Origin: JBKPNX01 sp046732855
GTDB taxonomy: Bacteria; Pseudomonadota; Alphaproteobacteria; Geminicoccales; Geminicoccaceae
Direction of reading: 5' to 3'
DNA: 47,095 nt
NCBI GenBank assembly: GCA_046732855.1
Contig: JBKPNX010000052.1
Location: 1-47,095 of the forward strand
Under the pieces are notes generated by a model. The model saw only the letters and a list, made by a program, of their open reading frames with translations. It was not told the origin of the DNA and searched no databases. The position numbers and the translations under genes were made by a program. Below are positions 17,189-24,747 of the stretch, one piece after another; within the stretch, counting starts at the first letter, position 1; each line of letters begins with the position of its first letter.

Positions 17189-17563
17189 TTAAGGCGCGAC
17201 TGAAGGCGTCACTTTCGCCCGGATTTCCTCTCGAACCGGGTCGATCACGATCTGCATCTCGCCATTGGCCGGCAACATCACGGTCCGCTCAAGCTGGACG
17301 ACCTCCCATTCGAGGCTCAGGCGGTAGTCACCCGGCCGCACGTGGCGCAGAACGAACCTTCCGCCGGCTCCCGAGGTGGTCGTCATGCAGGTCTCCGATC
17401 CATCGAGCGGGCAGAACGTGAGACGTGCGTGTCGTAGTGGAAGGAGGGCGCGTAGCATGCCCACGACCCGGCCCTGAACATCGCCGGCGGCGATCTGCGG
17501 CGGGGCGAGGCTTAGCAGACCGAGACTGGCCGCAATCGCTGTCCGTAGCCGCGACTTCATCAT
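17189..17563 (-). CDS. small secreted protein with carboxypeptidase-regulatory-like beta domain
   Basis: A 124-residue protein with an N-terminal signal peptide (MMKSRLRTAIAASLGLLSLAPPQIAAG, cleavage likely near residue 24). A single beta-sandwich-like domain follows: GDVQGRVVGMLRALLPLRHARLTF, then GAGGRFVLRHVRPGDYRLSLEW. The last phrase is the G-F-x-x-x-x-x-P-G-x-Y-x-L signature of carboxypeptidase-regulatory/CNA-B-like folds. It is probably exported to the periplasm or surface. Starts at 17563 or 17560 (two adjacent ATGs) follow AGGGG. It lies 107 bp downstream of an unknown membrane protein read in the same direction, so joint expression is not certain. Confidence 0.6.
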   Translation of the reverse strand: MMKSRLRTAIAASLGLLSLAPPQIAAGDVQGRVVGMLRALLPLRHARLTFCPLDGSETCMTTTSGAGGRFVLRHVRPGDYRLSLEWEVVQLERTVMLPANGEMQIVIDPVREEIRAKVTPSVAP

Positions 17564-17866
17564 GATTGTGCGCCCCTCGGCGCCGGCCATGACTCCGACA
17601 ACCTGCCCGTTTCGGGGGCGTTCATCCAGCCCTCCCCGTCACCGCCACGCCCGCCACCCCGCCGCGGGCAGAGCGAGCTGCGCCCGCCAGAAATCGGCCT
17701 GCAGCCCTCAAAAGCGGGACCACCAAGCGCAAAGCAGCCGGTCCAGTCACGGGCTGGCACGCGGCGCTGTCGGAGCGCGCGCCGACGATTCCGCATGTTC
17801 GCGCTAGAGACGTCGTTGCGCGCGCGCCGCCTCTTAGTATGATTCGGTCACCAGAGGACGCCTGCC
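17564..17866. other. 303-bp divergent intergenic region
   Basis: Between the secreted protein (minus) and the DUF29 gene (plus). No coding-like frame is seen. It holds a plausible promoter for the DUF29 gene near its right end, listed separately. The left half is GC-rich sequence in which I see no defined element. Confidence 0.4.
17816..17843 (+). promoter_or_regulatory. putative sigma-70-type promoter for the DUF29 gene
   Basis: TTGCGC (17816-17821) and TATGAT (17838-17843) are separated by 16 bp. The -10 matches the consensus in five of six positions and the -35 keeps the TTG. The -10 lies 23 bp before the DUF29 start codon. Inferred by eye only. Confidence 0.4.
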
Positions 17867-18328
17867 ATGGCGCGCGCCAAGGAAGCCATCCGGACCGAAA
17901 AGCCGCTCTATGAGCGCGACTTTTGCCTCTGGGTCGAGGAGCAGGTCCGGCTGCTCCGGGAGGGCCGGCCGCAGCAGCTCGATCTTGTTAACCTGATTGA
18001 TGAGGTCGAGGCCCTGGGCATCCACGAGAAAAAAGTGGTTGAAAGCAACCTCGTCGTCGTCCTGAAACACCTCCTCAAGTACCAGTTCCAGCCGCGGCGA
18101 CGCACACGCAGCTGGTTGTCATCGATTGCGGAGCACCGGCGCCGGTTGCGCAATGATCTCGCCACCAGCCCGAGCCTGCGTCCTTACGCCCGCGCCCGCT
18201 TCGAGGAGTGTTATCGGGATGGCCGCCGTCAGGCGTTGATCGAGACCGGGCTGGCGCCGGATGCTCTGCCGGGCGCGCCTCCCTATCCCCTCGAGCAGGC
18301 CCTCGACCCGGAGTTCCTGCCCGACTGA
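17867..18328 (+). CDS. DUF29 family protein
   Basis: A 153-residue protein matching DUF29, a family frequent in cyanobacteria and some alphaproteobacteria. The signature is LYERDFCLWVEEQVRLLREGRPQQLDLVNLIDEVEALGIHEKKVVESNLVVVLKHLLKY. A basic middle (QPRRRTRSWLSSIAEHRRRLRNDL) is followed by the family ending around LPDALPGAPPYPLEQALDPEFLP. Function is unknown in the family. The start ATG has GAGGA nine bases upstream. The two solute-binding genes follow on the same strand after 106 bp. Confidence 0.85.
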   Translation: MARAKEAIRTEKPLYERDFCLWVEEQVRLLREGRPQQLDLVNLIDEVEALGIHEKKVVESNLVVVLKHLLKYQFQPRRRTRSWLSSIAEHRRRLRNDLATSPSLRPYARARFEECYRDGRRQALIETGLAPDALPGAPPYPLEQALDPEFLPD

Positions 18329-18408
18329 GCGGCGCCTGCTAGAGATCGCCAACGCCTGCCACAATCACCCTTGGCGCTTCGGGAAACTGGCGCGATAGTG
18401 GACGCAAT

Positions 18409-18425
18409 TCAATCAGACCGATTGA
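18409..18425. promoter_or_regulatory. perfect dyad just upstream of the first solute-binding gene
   Basis: TCAATC (18409-18414) and GATTGA (18420-18425) form a perfect 6-bp inverted repeat around 5 bases, ending 9 bases before the ATG at 18435 and next to its GAGG ribosome-binding site. It could be an operator or a leader hairpin affecting translation. Confidence 0.3.
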
Positions 18426-18434
18426 GGCGGGCCC

Positions 18435-19781
18435 ATGTTGCGCGCCGTTGTCCTCCTCTCGCTGCTGGTCCTGCGGGCGCCGCCCGGCGCGCAGGCCGCC
18501 GACCTCGTGGTGTGGTGGGAGAAGGGCTATTACGAGCAAGAGAACGAGGCAGTTAGAGAGATCATCGCCGGCTTCGAGCAGAAAACGGGCAAGCAAGTCG
18601 AACTTGTCTTCTATTCAAACGAAGATCTTCCAGACGCGCTTGAGGCGGGGCTGGAGGCAGGCCAGCCACCCGACGTCGCCTTCGGTTATCGCGTGTTCAA
18701 CCGCCTTTCCGAGTGGGCCTATGAAGACCAGCTCATCGACCTCTCGGACGAGATCCTGCCGTTCGCCAGCCTGTTCGATCCGGCTGCCATCGCCGACGTT
18801 ACCCTGTTCGACGCGACTACCGGCCGGCGCGCCCTCTATGGGCTGCCGATGGGATTCGAGACCAACCATATCCACGTCTGGCGCAACCTGCTCGAGCAGG
18901 CTGGATCCACTCTTGATGACATTCCGAAACAGTGGGAGGCGTTCTGGTCGTTCTGGTGCGATCAGGTCCAGGCGGCAGCGCGCCGGGCGACCGGCCGCGA
19001 TGACATCTGGGGCGTCGGTTTGGCCATGTCGATCGAGGCGTTGGATACATTCGACCAATTCGAACAGTTCATGCAGGCCTACCAGGCTAACTACGTGATG
19101 CGGGACGGCACGCTGGTCATCGACGACCCGGAGATCAGACGCAGGCTGATCAGGACCATGGACAGCTATACCGCGATCTACCGCAAAGGCTGTACGCCGC
19201 CCGACTCGATCGATTGGGGGACGAGTGAGAACAACAACAACCAAGTGTTCCTGGCAGGCGCGGTCGTCATGACACCGAACGCGTCGCTCTCGATCCCCAA
19301 CGCGCTCAAGCGCGAGCGCCCCGACGACTATTACAAGAATGCCGCGACGATCGGATGGCCGGACGGCGCCGACGGCCAGCCGCTAGCCATCACGGCGGGC
19401 TTTAATGCCGCCACGGCATTCAGAGCCGGCGGGCATGATCCATTGGCCAAGGAGTTCGTGCGCTTTCTGGTCGAGGACGGCTGGCTCGCGCACTATCTCG
19501 ATTTCTCCGGTGAGCGCATGCTGCCGGCGATGACGAAGCTGCTTCAACAACCCTTCTGGCTCGACCCAAGCGACCGGCATCACATGGTCTCGGCGATTCA
19601 GTTTCTGACCCATCCACGTGATTACAAACATTGGGTGGCGTCCGGCGATCCACGGCACCTGCTCGTGCGACGGGAGAACGTCTGGGGCAGGGCAGTCCAC
19701 CGCGTCGTCGCGGAGGGCATCACTCCCGAGCAGGCGGTCGACGAAGCGATCGCCCGGATCAAGCAGATCCTGAGTGAGTGA
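18435..19781 (+). CDS. extracellular solute-binding protein (ABC sugar type), tandem copy 1
   Basis: A 448-residue periplasmic binding protein of the family 1 (maltose-type) solute-binding proteins. A Sec signal peptide covers residues 1-22 (cleavage after GAQA). The mature start ADLVVWWEKGYYEQENEAVREIIAGFEQKTGKQV is the usual first strand/helix of the fold, with LPMGFETNHIHVWRNLLEQAG in the hinge region and PLAKEFVRFLVEDGWLAHYLDFSGERMLPAM near the end. GAGG lies 7 bases before the ATG. Only 6 bp separates it from a close paralogue. No permease or ATPase is adjacent; the nearest permease genes are ~20 kb away. The ligand is unknown. Confidence 0.88.
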   Translation: MLRAVVLLSLLVLRAPPGAQAADLVVWWEKGYYEQENEAVREIIAGFEQKTGKQVELVFYSNEDLPDALEAGLEAGQPPDVAFGYRVFNRLSEWAYEDQLIDLSDEILPFASLFDPAAIADVTLFDATTGRRALYGLPMGFETNHIHVWRNLLEQAGSTLDDIPKQWEAFWSFWCDQVQAAARRATGRDDIWGVGLAMSIEALDTFDQFEQFMQAYQANYVMRDGTLVIDDPEIRRRLIRTMDSYTAIYRKGCTPPDSIDWGTSENNNNQVFLAGAVVMTPNASLSIPNALKRERPDDYYKNAATIGWPDGADGQPLAITAGFNAATAFRAGGHDPLAKEFVRFLVEDGWLAHYLDFSGERMLPAMTKLLQQPFWLDPSDRHHMVSAIQFLTHPRDYKHWVASGDPRHLLVRRENVWGRAVHRVVAEGITPEQAVDEAIARIKQILSE

Positions 19782-19787
19782 GCAGCC

Positions 19788-21131
19788 ATGAGAAGGTTCA
19801 GGTATGCGTTTATCGCCGCGGCGCTCGCTTTGGCGCCGCTCGGCGCGCAGGCCGCCGACCTCGTGGTCTGGTGGGAGAACGGGTTCTACCAGCAGGAGGA
19901 CGAGCCGGTCCGGGAGACTATCGCCGCGTTCGAGCAAAAGACCGGCAAGCGGGTAGATCTCGTCCAGTATTCACAGGCGGAGCTTGCTGGCGAAATCAAT
20001 GCGGCGCTCGCGGCTGGGCAGCCGCCCGACTTCGTATTCGGCTTGGATGCAACCTTTTCCTCCGGACAATGGGCCTACGAGGACCGGCTCATCGACCTCT
20101 CGGACGAGATCCTGCCGTTCGCCAGCCTGTTCGACCCGGACGCGCTCGCCGCGGCCACCCTGTTCGACGCGAGCCCCGGCGGGCGCGCCCTCTACGCCCT
20201 GCCGATGGGGTTCTCGACGAACCACGTCCACGTCTGGAAGAGCCTGCTTGAGCAGGCCGGGTTCACCCTCAAGGATGTACCGAGGCAGTGGGAGGCCTTC
20301 TGGGCGTTCTGGTGCGATCAGGTGCAGCCGGCGGTGCGTCGCGCGACCAGCCGCGACGACATCTACGCCGTCGGCCTCGCCATGTCGGCCAAGGCAAACG
20401 ACACACACATCGAATTCGAGCAGTTCATCCAGGCCTACGAGGCCGATTATGTGACCCGCGAAGGCAAGCTGGTCATCGACGACCCCGAGATCCGGTCTCA
20501 ACTGATTCGGGCCATGGACAGCTACACCGCGATCTGGCGCAAGGGCTGCACCCCGCCCGACGCGGTCGGATGGGACAGCTCGGGGAACAACCAAGCGTTC
20601 CTGTCACGAACCGTCGTCATGACTCTGAACGGCACGCTCTCGATCACCAATGCGCTGAAGCGCGAGAGTTCAGAGGACTATTACGAGCACACGGCGACGA
20701 TCGAGTGGCCGGACGGCGCCGACGGCCAGCCGCTCGCCATCAGCACCTCCTTCGGGGCGGCCGTTGCCTTCAAAGCCGGCGGACACGCGGCCCTGGCGAA
20801 GCAGTTCGTGCATTTCCTCCTGGAGGATGGCTGGCTCGCGCACTACCTCGACTTTTCCGGTGAGCGCCTGCTGCCGGCGATGCCGAAACTGCTCGAGCAG
20901 CCGTTCTGGCTCGATCCGAGCGATCGCCACCACATGGCCTCGGCGATCCAGTTCCTGTCGCGCCCGCGCGCCTACAGCTACTGGGTCGCCGCCGGCGATC
21001 CGCGATACTTGGTTGTCAGGCGGGAGCTCGTCTGGGGCAACGCCGTCCACCGCGTCGCCGCGGACGGCATCAGCCCCGAGCAGGCGGTCGACGAGGCGAT
21101 CGCCCGGATCAAGCAGATCCTCGCCGAGTGA
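19788..21131 (+). CDS. extracellular solute-binding protein (ABC sugar type), tandem copy 2
   Basis: A 447-residue paralogue of the preceding gene, by eye identical at roughly seven in ten positions and almost colinear. The signal peptide is residues 1-23 (AALALAPLGAQA), followed by ADLVVWWENGFYQQEDEPVRETIAAFEQKTGKRV. Shared blocks include IDLSDEILPFASLFDP, LVIDDPEIR, MDSYTAI and LLPAMPKLLEQPFWLDPSDRHHM. Differences concentrate in the ligand-cleft regions (for example VGWDSSGNNQAFLSRTVVMTLNG), which suggests diverged specificity after duplication. Both genes should be co-transcribed. A GGCC-based hairpin (21172-21177 with 21083-type spacing replaced by 21183-21188) lies 40 bp after the stop. 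Confidence 0.88.
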   Translation: MRRFRYAFIAAALALAPLGAQAADLVVWWENGFYQQEDEPVRETIAAFEQKTGKRVDLVQYSQAELAGEINAALAAGQPPDFVFGLDATFSSGQWAYEDRLIDLSDEILPFASLFDPDALAAATLFDASPGGRALYALPMGFSTNHVHVWKSLLEQAGFTLKDVPRQWEAFWAFWCDQVQPAVRRATSRDDIYAVGLAMSAKANDTHIEFEQFIQAYEADYVTREGKLVIDDPEIRSQLIRAMDSYTAIWRKGCTPPDAVGWDSSGNNQAFLSRTVVMTLNGTLSITNALKRESSEDYYEHTATIEWPDGADGQPLAISTSFGAAVAFKAGGHAALAKQFVHFLLEDGWLAHYLDFSGERLLPAMPKLLEQPFWLDPSDRHHMASAIQFLSRPRAYSYWVAAGDPRYLVVRRELVWGNAVHRVAADGISPEQAVDEAIARIKQILAE

Positions 21132-21171
21132 GCGCGCAGCCTGTGCGAGCGTGTCTGATGACGTGAGGCGT

Positions 21172-21188
21172 TCGGCCGCACTGGCCGA
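21172..21188. terminator. weak hairpin between convergent genes
   Basis: TCGGCC (21172-21177) pairs with GGCCGA (21183-21188) around 5 bases, 40 bp after the second solute-binding gene and 52 bp before the end of the convergent aminotransferase. No T run follows, so a terminator role is only possible. Confidence 0.25.
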
Positions 21189-21240
21189 GGCCGATCGCGA
21201 CGCGTCAGGCGCGGCGCCCAAGCGGAACGGCGGCGGGCAA

Positions 21241-22383
21241 TTACTCGGCGGCGGCCGGCGCGGCAGCAGGGCGGCAGTCGCGGACGCCCATGGCGGCCAT
21301 CGCGTTCGCGACCGCACGCACGACGCCCTGCATCACCGCCTCGTCGATCGCGCCCATGCAGCCGATGCGGAAGGTCGGCTCGGGGGTGAGCCGGCCGCGG
21401 AACATGGCGAAGCCGTGTCGCCACAGCAGCTCGAACAGGCGCTCGGCGTCGTAGTTGGGGTCGGCTGGCGCGTAGAACGTGGCGATCACCGGCGAGGCGA
21501 CCTCGTCCTGCAGGTACGTCTCGAGGCCGAGCGCGCGCAGCCCGTCGACCAGGCAGCGCCAGTTGCGCCGCACCCGCTCGAGGCGCGCCGCCTGACCCTC
21601 CCGCTCATGCTGGCGCAACGCCGCGACCAGGGCGGCGGTAGCCTGAACGGGCGGCGTGAACCGCCAGCGCCCGTCGTGCTCGAAGCTCTGCCACTGCCGA
21701 TGCAGATCGAGGCAGAATGAGTGCGCGCGGCCGGCCGCGGCGGCGAGCGCGCTGCGCTTCACAACCACGAGCCCGATGCCCGGCAGGCCTTCCAGCCACT
21801 TGTTCGGGGACGCGACAATCGCCTCGAGATCCAGCGCGGCGGCATCGATCGGCAGGCCGCCGAACGAGGCGATCGCATCCACGATCAGGGCGACCCCGCG
21901 CCGTCTCGTCACCGCGGCGAGCGGCTCGATCGGATTGAGCAGCCCGGTGCCGGTGTCGACGTGACAGACGATCACGTGGCTGATCGCGCCGTCCGTGGCG
22001 AGCGCGGCATCGAGCTCTGCGCCCGTGACCGGCTCGGTCCACGGCAGCTCGAGCGCGGCAAACGGCACGCCGATAGCCGCAGCGATCTCGCGCAGGCGCG
22101 CGCCGTAGAAGCCGTTGTCGACGATCAGCACCTTGCGCTCGCGCGGCACCAGCGTGCCGAGCGCCGCCTCGTTCGCGGTATTGCCGACGCCCTGAACGGG
22201 CACGCAGACGTAGCGGTCCCCCCCGTGCACCATGGCGACCAGGCGTTCGCGCATCTCGGCGGTGAGCGCGAGGAGGTCGGGCTCGTTCGGCGTGAAATCG
22301 CGCAGCATCGCCTGCCGGGTCAGGGCGGCGGTGGTCACCGGGCCGGGCGTCAGGATGATCCGCTGGTCGGGCGCGTCGGGCAT
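21241..22383 (-). CDS. phnW: 2-aminoethylphosphonate-pyruvate transaminase-like (class V aminotransferase)
   Basis: A 380-residue PLP enzyme. The N-terminus (RIILTPGPVTTAALTRQAMLRDF) and VPVQGVGNTANEAALGTLVPR resemble PhnW, which converts 2-aminoethylphosphonate and pyruvate to phosphonoacetaldehyde and alanine. The PLP lysine is in ASPNKWLEGLPGIGLVVV, and VDAIASFGGLPID carries the cofactor-binding Asp. ATG 22383 follows AGGTG. No phosphonatase or phosphonate transporter is visible, so a different class V role (serine-glyoxylate or alanine-glyoxylate type) remains open; the TPGP and QGVGN motifs favour PhnW. It lies downstream of the BRCT/HTH/TPR gene, separated by 250 bp. Confidence 0.72.
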   Translation of the reverse strand: MPDAPDQRIILTPGPVTTAALTRQAMLRDFTPNEPDLLALTAEMRERLVAMVHGGDRYVCVPVQGVGNTANEAALGTLVPRERKVLIVDNGFYGARLREIAAAIGVPFAALELPWTEPVTGAELDAALATDGAISHVIVCHVDTGTGLLNPIEPLAAVTRRRGVALIVDAIASFGGLPIDAAALDLEAIVASPNKWLEGLPGIGLVVVKRSALAAAAGRAHSFCLDLHRQWQSFEHDGRWRFTPPVQATAALVAALRQHEREGQAARLERVRRNWRCLVDGLRALGLETYLQDEVASPVIATFYAPADPNYDAERLFELLWRHGFAMFRGRLTPEPTFRIGCMGAIDEAVMQGVVRAVANAMAAMGVRDCRPAAAPAAAE

Positions 22384-22525
22384 GTCGGCACCTGGGTCGA
22401 GCGTTGCTCCCGCCTTGTAGCAGCGGGCCAGGCCCATAGCCACGCGCACTTATTGCCGCGGGGAGTCCGCTTGATGCGGGTGCGGCCGTCCAGCGGGATC
22501 GACCCGCACTGGCGATATGCTAAGC

Positions 22526-22612
22526 GGCGCTCGCCGCTGCCGGCGCTGAGGGCGCCCGCATCCAGGGGCGCGCGTTCCCGTCGCCGGGGTGTTCAGTGGC
22601 GCTCGCCGCTGC
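22526..22612. repeat. short direct repeat in a GC-rich spacer
   Basis: The 15-base sequence GGCGCTCGCCGCTGC occurs at 22526-22540 and again at 22598-22612, both followed by further GCGC-rich sequence. It lies in the 250-bp spacer between phnW and the TPR gene. It may simply be low-complexity GC-rich DNA or a remnant small repeat. Confidence 0.45.
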
Positions 22613-22633
22613 GCGCGCCGACGGCGCGTGCCG

Positions 22634-23743
22634 TCAGCGGCTGGTCTGCCGGCTGTGCTGGCGGCAGAGATGCAGGCCCGAGCGGGCGCGCCGGCTCCAT
22701 TCGCTGTCCGGGTCGAGCGCCAGATAGCGCTGCCACAGCCGGCTGGCCTCGGCGAAGCAGCCCAGCTCGAACTGCAGCTTGCCGAGGTTGTAGAGCGGGT
22801 CGGCGTAATCGGGATCGGCGGCGATCGCGCGCTTGAGGCACCGGCGCGCGCCGTCCTTGTCGCCGGCCGCTTCCTCGAGGAGCGCGAGATTGTACCAGGC
22901 GTCGGCGAACTCCGGATCGATCGCGAGCGCCAGCTCGAGGAACAGCTTGGCCGCCGCATTCTGCCCCTGCTCGCGCAGCACGTTGGCGAGGTTGAACGGC
23001 GCGATCGGGTCGCGCTGATCCATGCTGACGCAGCGCCGGTACAGCATCGCCGCGGTAGCCAGGTCGCCCGCCTGCTCCGCCTCCTCGGCCGCATCGAACA
23101 GCTCGTCGACGGACGGGTTGTCTGCATACGGCAGGGCAAGGCGCAGCTGGCCGTCGAGCTCGGCGAACGCGTCGCCGATGCGCCGCGCGAGCCGGCCGCT
23201 GTCGTCGCACGCCAGCTTGAGCCGGGCGAGCGGATGAGCGTCCCCGTCTTCGCCGGCGCGCCCGAGCCGCTCGGCGCCGCGCACGATGTCCGCAAGCGCT
23301 AGACCCTCGCCGAGCAGACGGGCGGCCTCGCGCGCCCCGATCAGGTCGCGGAAGCTGCACTCGGCGCCGCACGGCTGCACGATGTCGAACAGCACCAAGA
23401 GGCGCACCACGCGCGGCTCGAGGCCGGTGCGCGCGGGCAGCTCGTCCAGGCGGATCGCGCCGACGGCCGCCGCGAGCGGCGGCAGCAGATCGAGCAGGCG
23501 CAGCAACGCGTTCTCGCTCAGGCACGCCGCGCCGATCCGCTCGGCCCGGGCGAGTTTGGCCTCGAGGCGGCCATCGGCGAGCTGCTTCAGGCTGCGCCGC
23601 CCGACCGCGACCAGCGCTGTGCGGTGCGGCAGGCCGCGCCGCACGACCCCGCCCCGGCGCTCGACTTCCCGGGCGACCAGCGCATTAGGCACCTTGGCGA
23701 AGCGGCCGATCAGGCTGACGATCTTGCCGGCGAGATCGCTCAT
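22634..23743 (-). CDS. BRCT-like / MerR-like HTH / TPR protein coupled to ku
   Basis: A 369-residue cytoplasmic protein with an unusual layout. Residues ~5-84 look like a BRCT domain: KIVSLIGRFAKVPNALVAREVERRGGVV, TALVAVG, then KLARAERIGAACLSENALLRLL. Residues ~97-158 look like a MerR-type helix-turn-helix: IRLDELPARTGLEPRVVRLLVLFDIVQP, SFRDLIGAREAARLLGEGLALADIV. Residues ~210-350 contain about four TPR units (ATAAMLYRRCVSMDQRDPIAPFNLANVLREQG and AWYNLALLEEAAGDKDGARRCLKRAIAADPDYADPLYNLGKL). GAGGG overlapping the ku stop codon is its ribosome-binding site, 9 bases before ATG 23743, so it is translationally coupled to ku. A role in regulating or scaffolding end joining is inferred from context only. 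Confidence 0.8.
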   Translation of the reverse strand: MSDLAGKIVSLIGRFAKVPNALVAREVERRGGVVRRGLPHRTALVAVGRRSLKQLADGRLEAKLARAERIGAACLSENALLRLLDLLPPLAAAVGAIRLDELPARTGLEPRVVRLLVLFDIVQPCGAECSFRDLIGAREAARLLGEGLALADIVRGAERLGRAGEDGDAHPLARLKLACDDSGRLARRIGDAFAELDGQLRLALPYADNPSVDELFDAAEEAEQAGDLATAAMLYRRCVSMDQRDPIAPFNLANVLREQGQNAAAKLFLELALAIDPEFADAWYNLALLEEAAGDKDGARRCLKRAIAADPDYADPLYNLGKLQFELGCFAEASRLWQRYLALDPDSEWSRRARSGLHLCRQHSRQTSR

Positions 23744-23755
23744 CCGCCCGGACCC

Positions 23756-24610
23756 TCAGGCGGATTTGCGCTTCTTCTTCGGTTCGGCGGGCGTCGCCTT
23801 GGCGGCAGGCTTGCGCGGCCGGCTTTCCGCCGCCGGCTTCGCCTCCTCGATCGAGCGCTTGAGCGCGTCCATCAGATTGATCACCTTGCCGCGCTCAGGC
23901 GCCTTGGCGAGCACCGGCTCCTGGCCGTTGACCTTCGCCTTGACCATCTCGATCACGGCGTCGTGGTAGCGATCGTGGAACTCGCTCGGGTCGAACTTGC
24001 CGGATTTCTGGTCGATCAGCCGCTTGGCGAGCTCGAGCATCTCCGGCTCGGGCTCCTCGTCGCTGATGTCGGTGAAGTATTCCTTGGCGTCGCGCACCTC
24101 GTCGGCGGTGCGCAGCGTCATCATGAGGAAGCCCTTGTCCCGGCACGTCAGCGCGATCAGGCGCTCGCGGTTGGACAGGACCACGCGGCTGAGCGCTACC
24201 TTGTCCTCCTCGCGCATCGCCTGCTGGACCACCCGGAACGTCTCCTCGGCGACCGCGCCGTCCGGCGCGACGTAATAGGGCGAGTCGAAGTAGATCGGAT
24301 CAACGTCCTTCGCGTCGACGAACTTCTCGATCACGATCGCCTTGCTCGACTCGATCTGGACCTTGTCGAAATCCTCCTCGGTGAAGACGACGTACTTGTC
24401 CTTCTCGTACTGATAGCCCTTGACCAGATCGCTGCGCTCGACCGCGCCGAGCTCCGGGTCGTAGGGCTTCATCTGAACGCGGTTGTGCGTGTCCTTGTGC
24501 AGCAGATTGAACGACACCTTGTCGCGGCCCGACACGGCGTTGAAGACGCGCACCGGGCACGAGACCAGCGACAGCTTGAGGTGCCCCTTCCAGGTCGAGC
24601 GTGGCGCCAT
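23756..24610 (-). CDS. ku: non-homologous end-joining protein Ku
   Basis: A 284-residue bacterial Ku, which forms a homodimeric ring on DNA ends and recruits LigD. The N-terminus MAPRSTWKGHLKLSLVSCPVRVFNAVSGRDKVSFNLLHKDTHNRV and the segments GYQYEKDKYVVFTEEDFDKV and FDSPYYVAPDG are typical of the family. The C-terminus after ~residue 255 is Lys/Ala/Pro-rich (KPAAKATPAEPKKKRKSA), the usual flexible DNA-binding tail. ATG 24610 is 137 bp from the end of the Na/Pi cotransporter gene. LigD, its partner, lies ~5.6 kb upstream on the same strand. Confidence 0.97.
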   Translation of the reverse strand: MAPRSTWKGHLKLSLVSCPVRVFNAVSGRDKVSFNLLHKDTHNRVQMKPYDPELGAVERSDLVKGYQYEKDKYVVFTEEDFDKVQIESSKAIVIEKFVDAKDVDPIYFDSPYYVAPDGAVAEETFRVVQQAMREEDKVALSRVVLSNRERLIALTCRDKGFLMMTLRTADEVRDAKEYFTDISDEEPEPEMLELAKRLIDQKSGKFDPSEFHDRYHDAVIEMVKAKVNGQEPVLAKAPERGKVINLMDALKRSIEEAKPAAESRPRKPAAKATPAEPKKKRKSA

Positions 24611-24747
24611 GGTTTCGACCTCATTCGCTCTTTCCGCTATTTAAACACGGATCGCGACGATGCGCTCCATTTCTTTCGTGGAGGCCGTTGGCAACGCGCG
24701 GCGGCACCGGGCTTGGCGACCGGTGCGAGCGCGGCGTCGCGGGGTCG

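Noticed and set aside
21241..22383. Phosphonate degradation cluster
   Set aside because: Only the PhnW-like gene is present; no PhnX, PhnA or phosphonate transporter lies next to it, so a pathway cannot be claimed.
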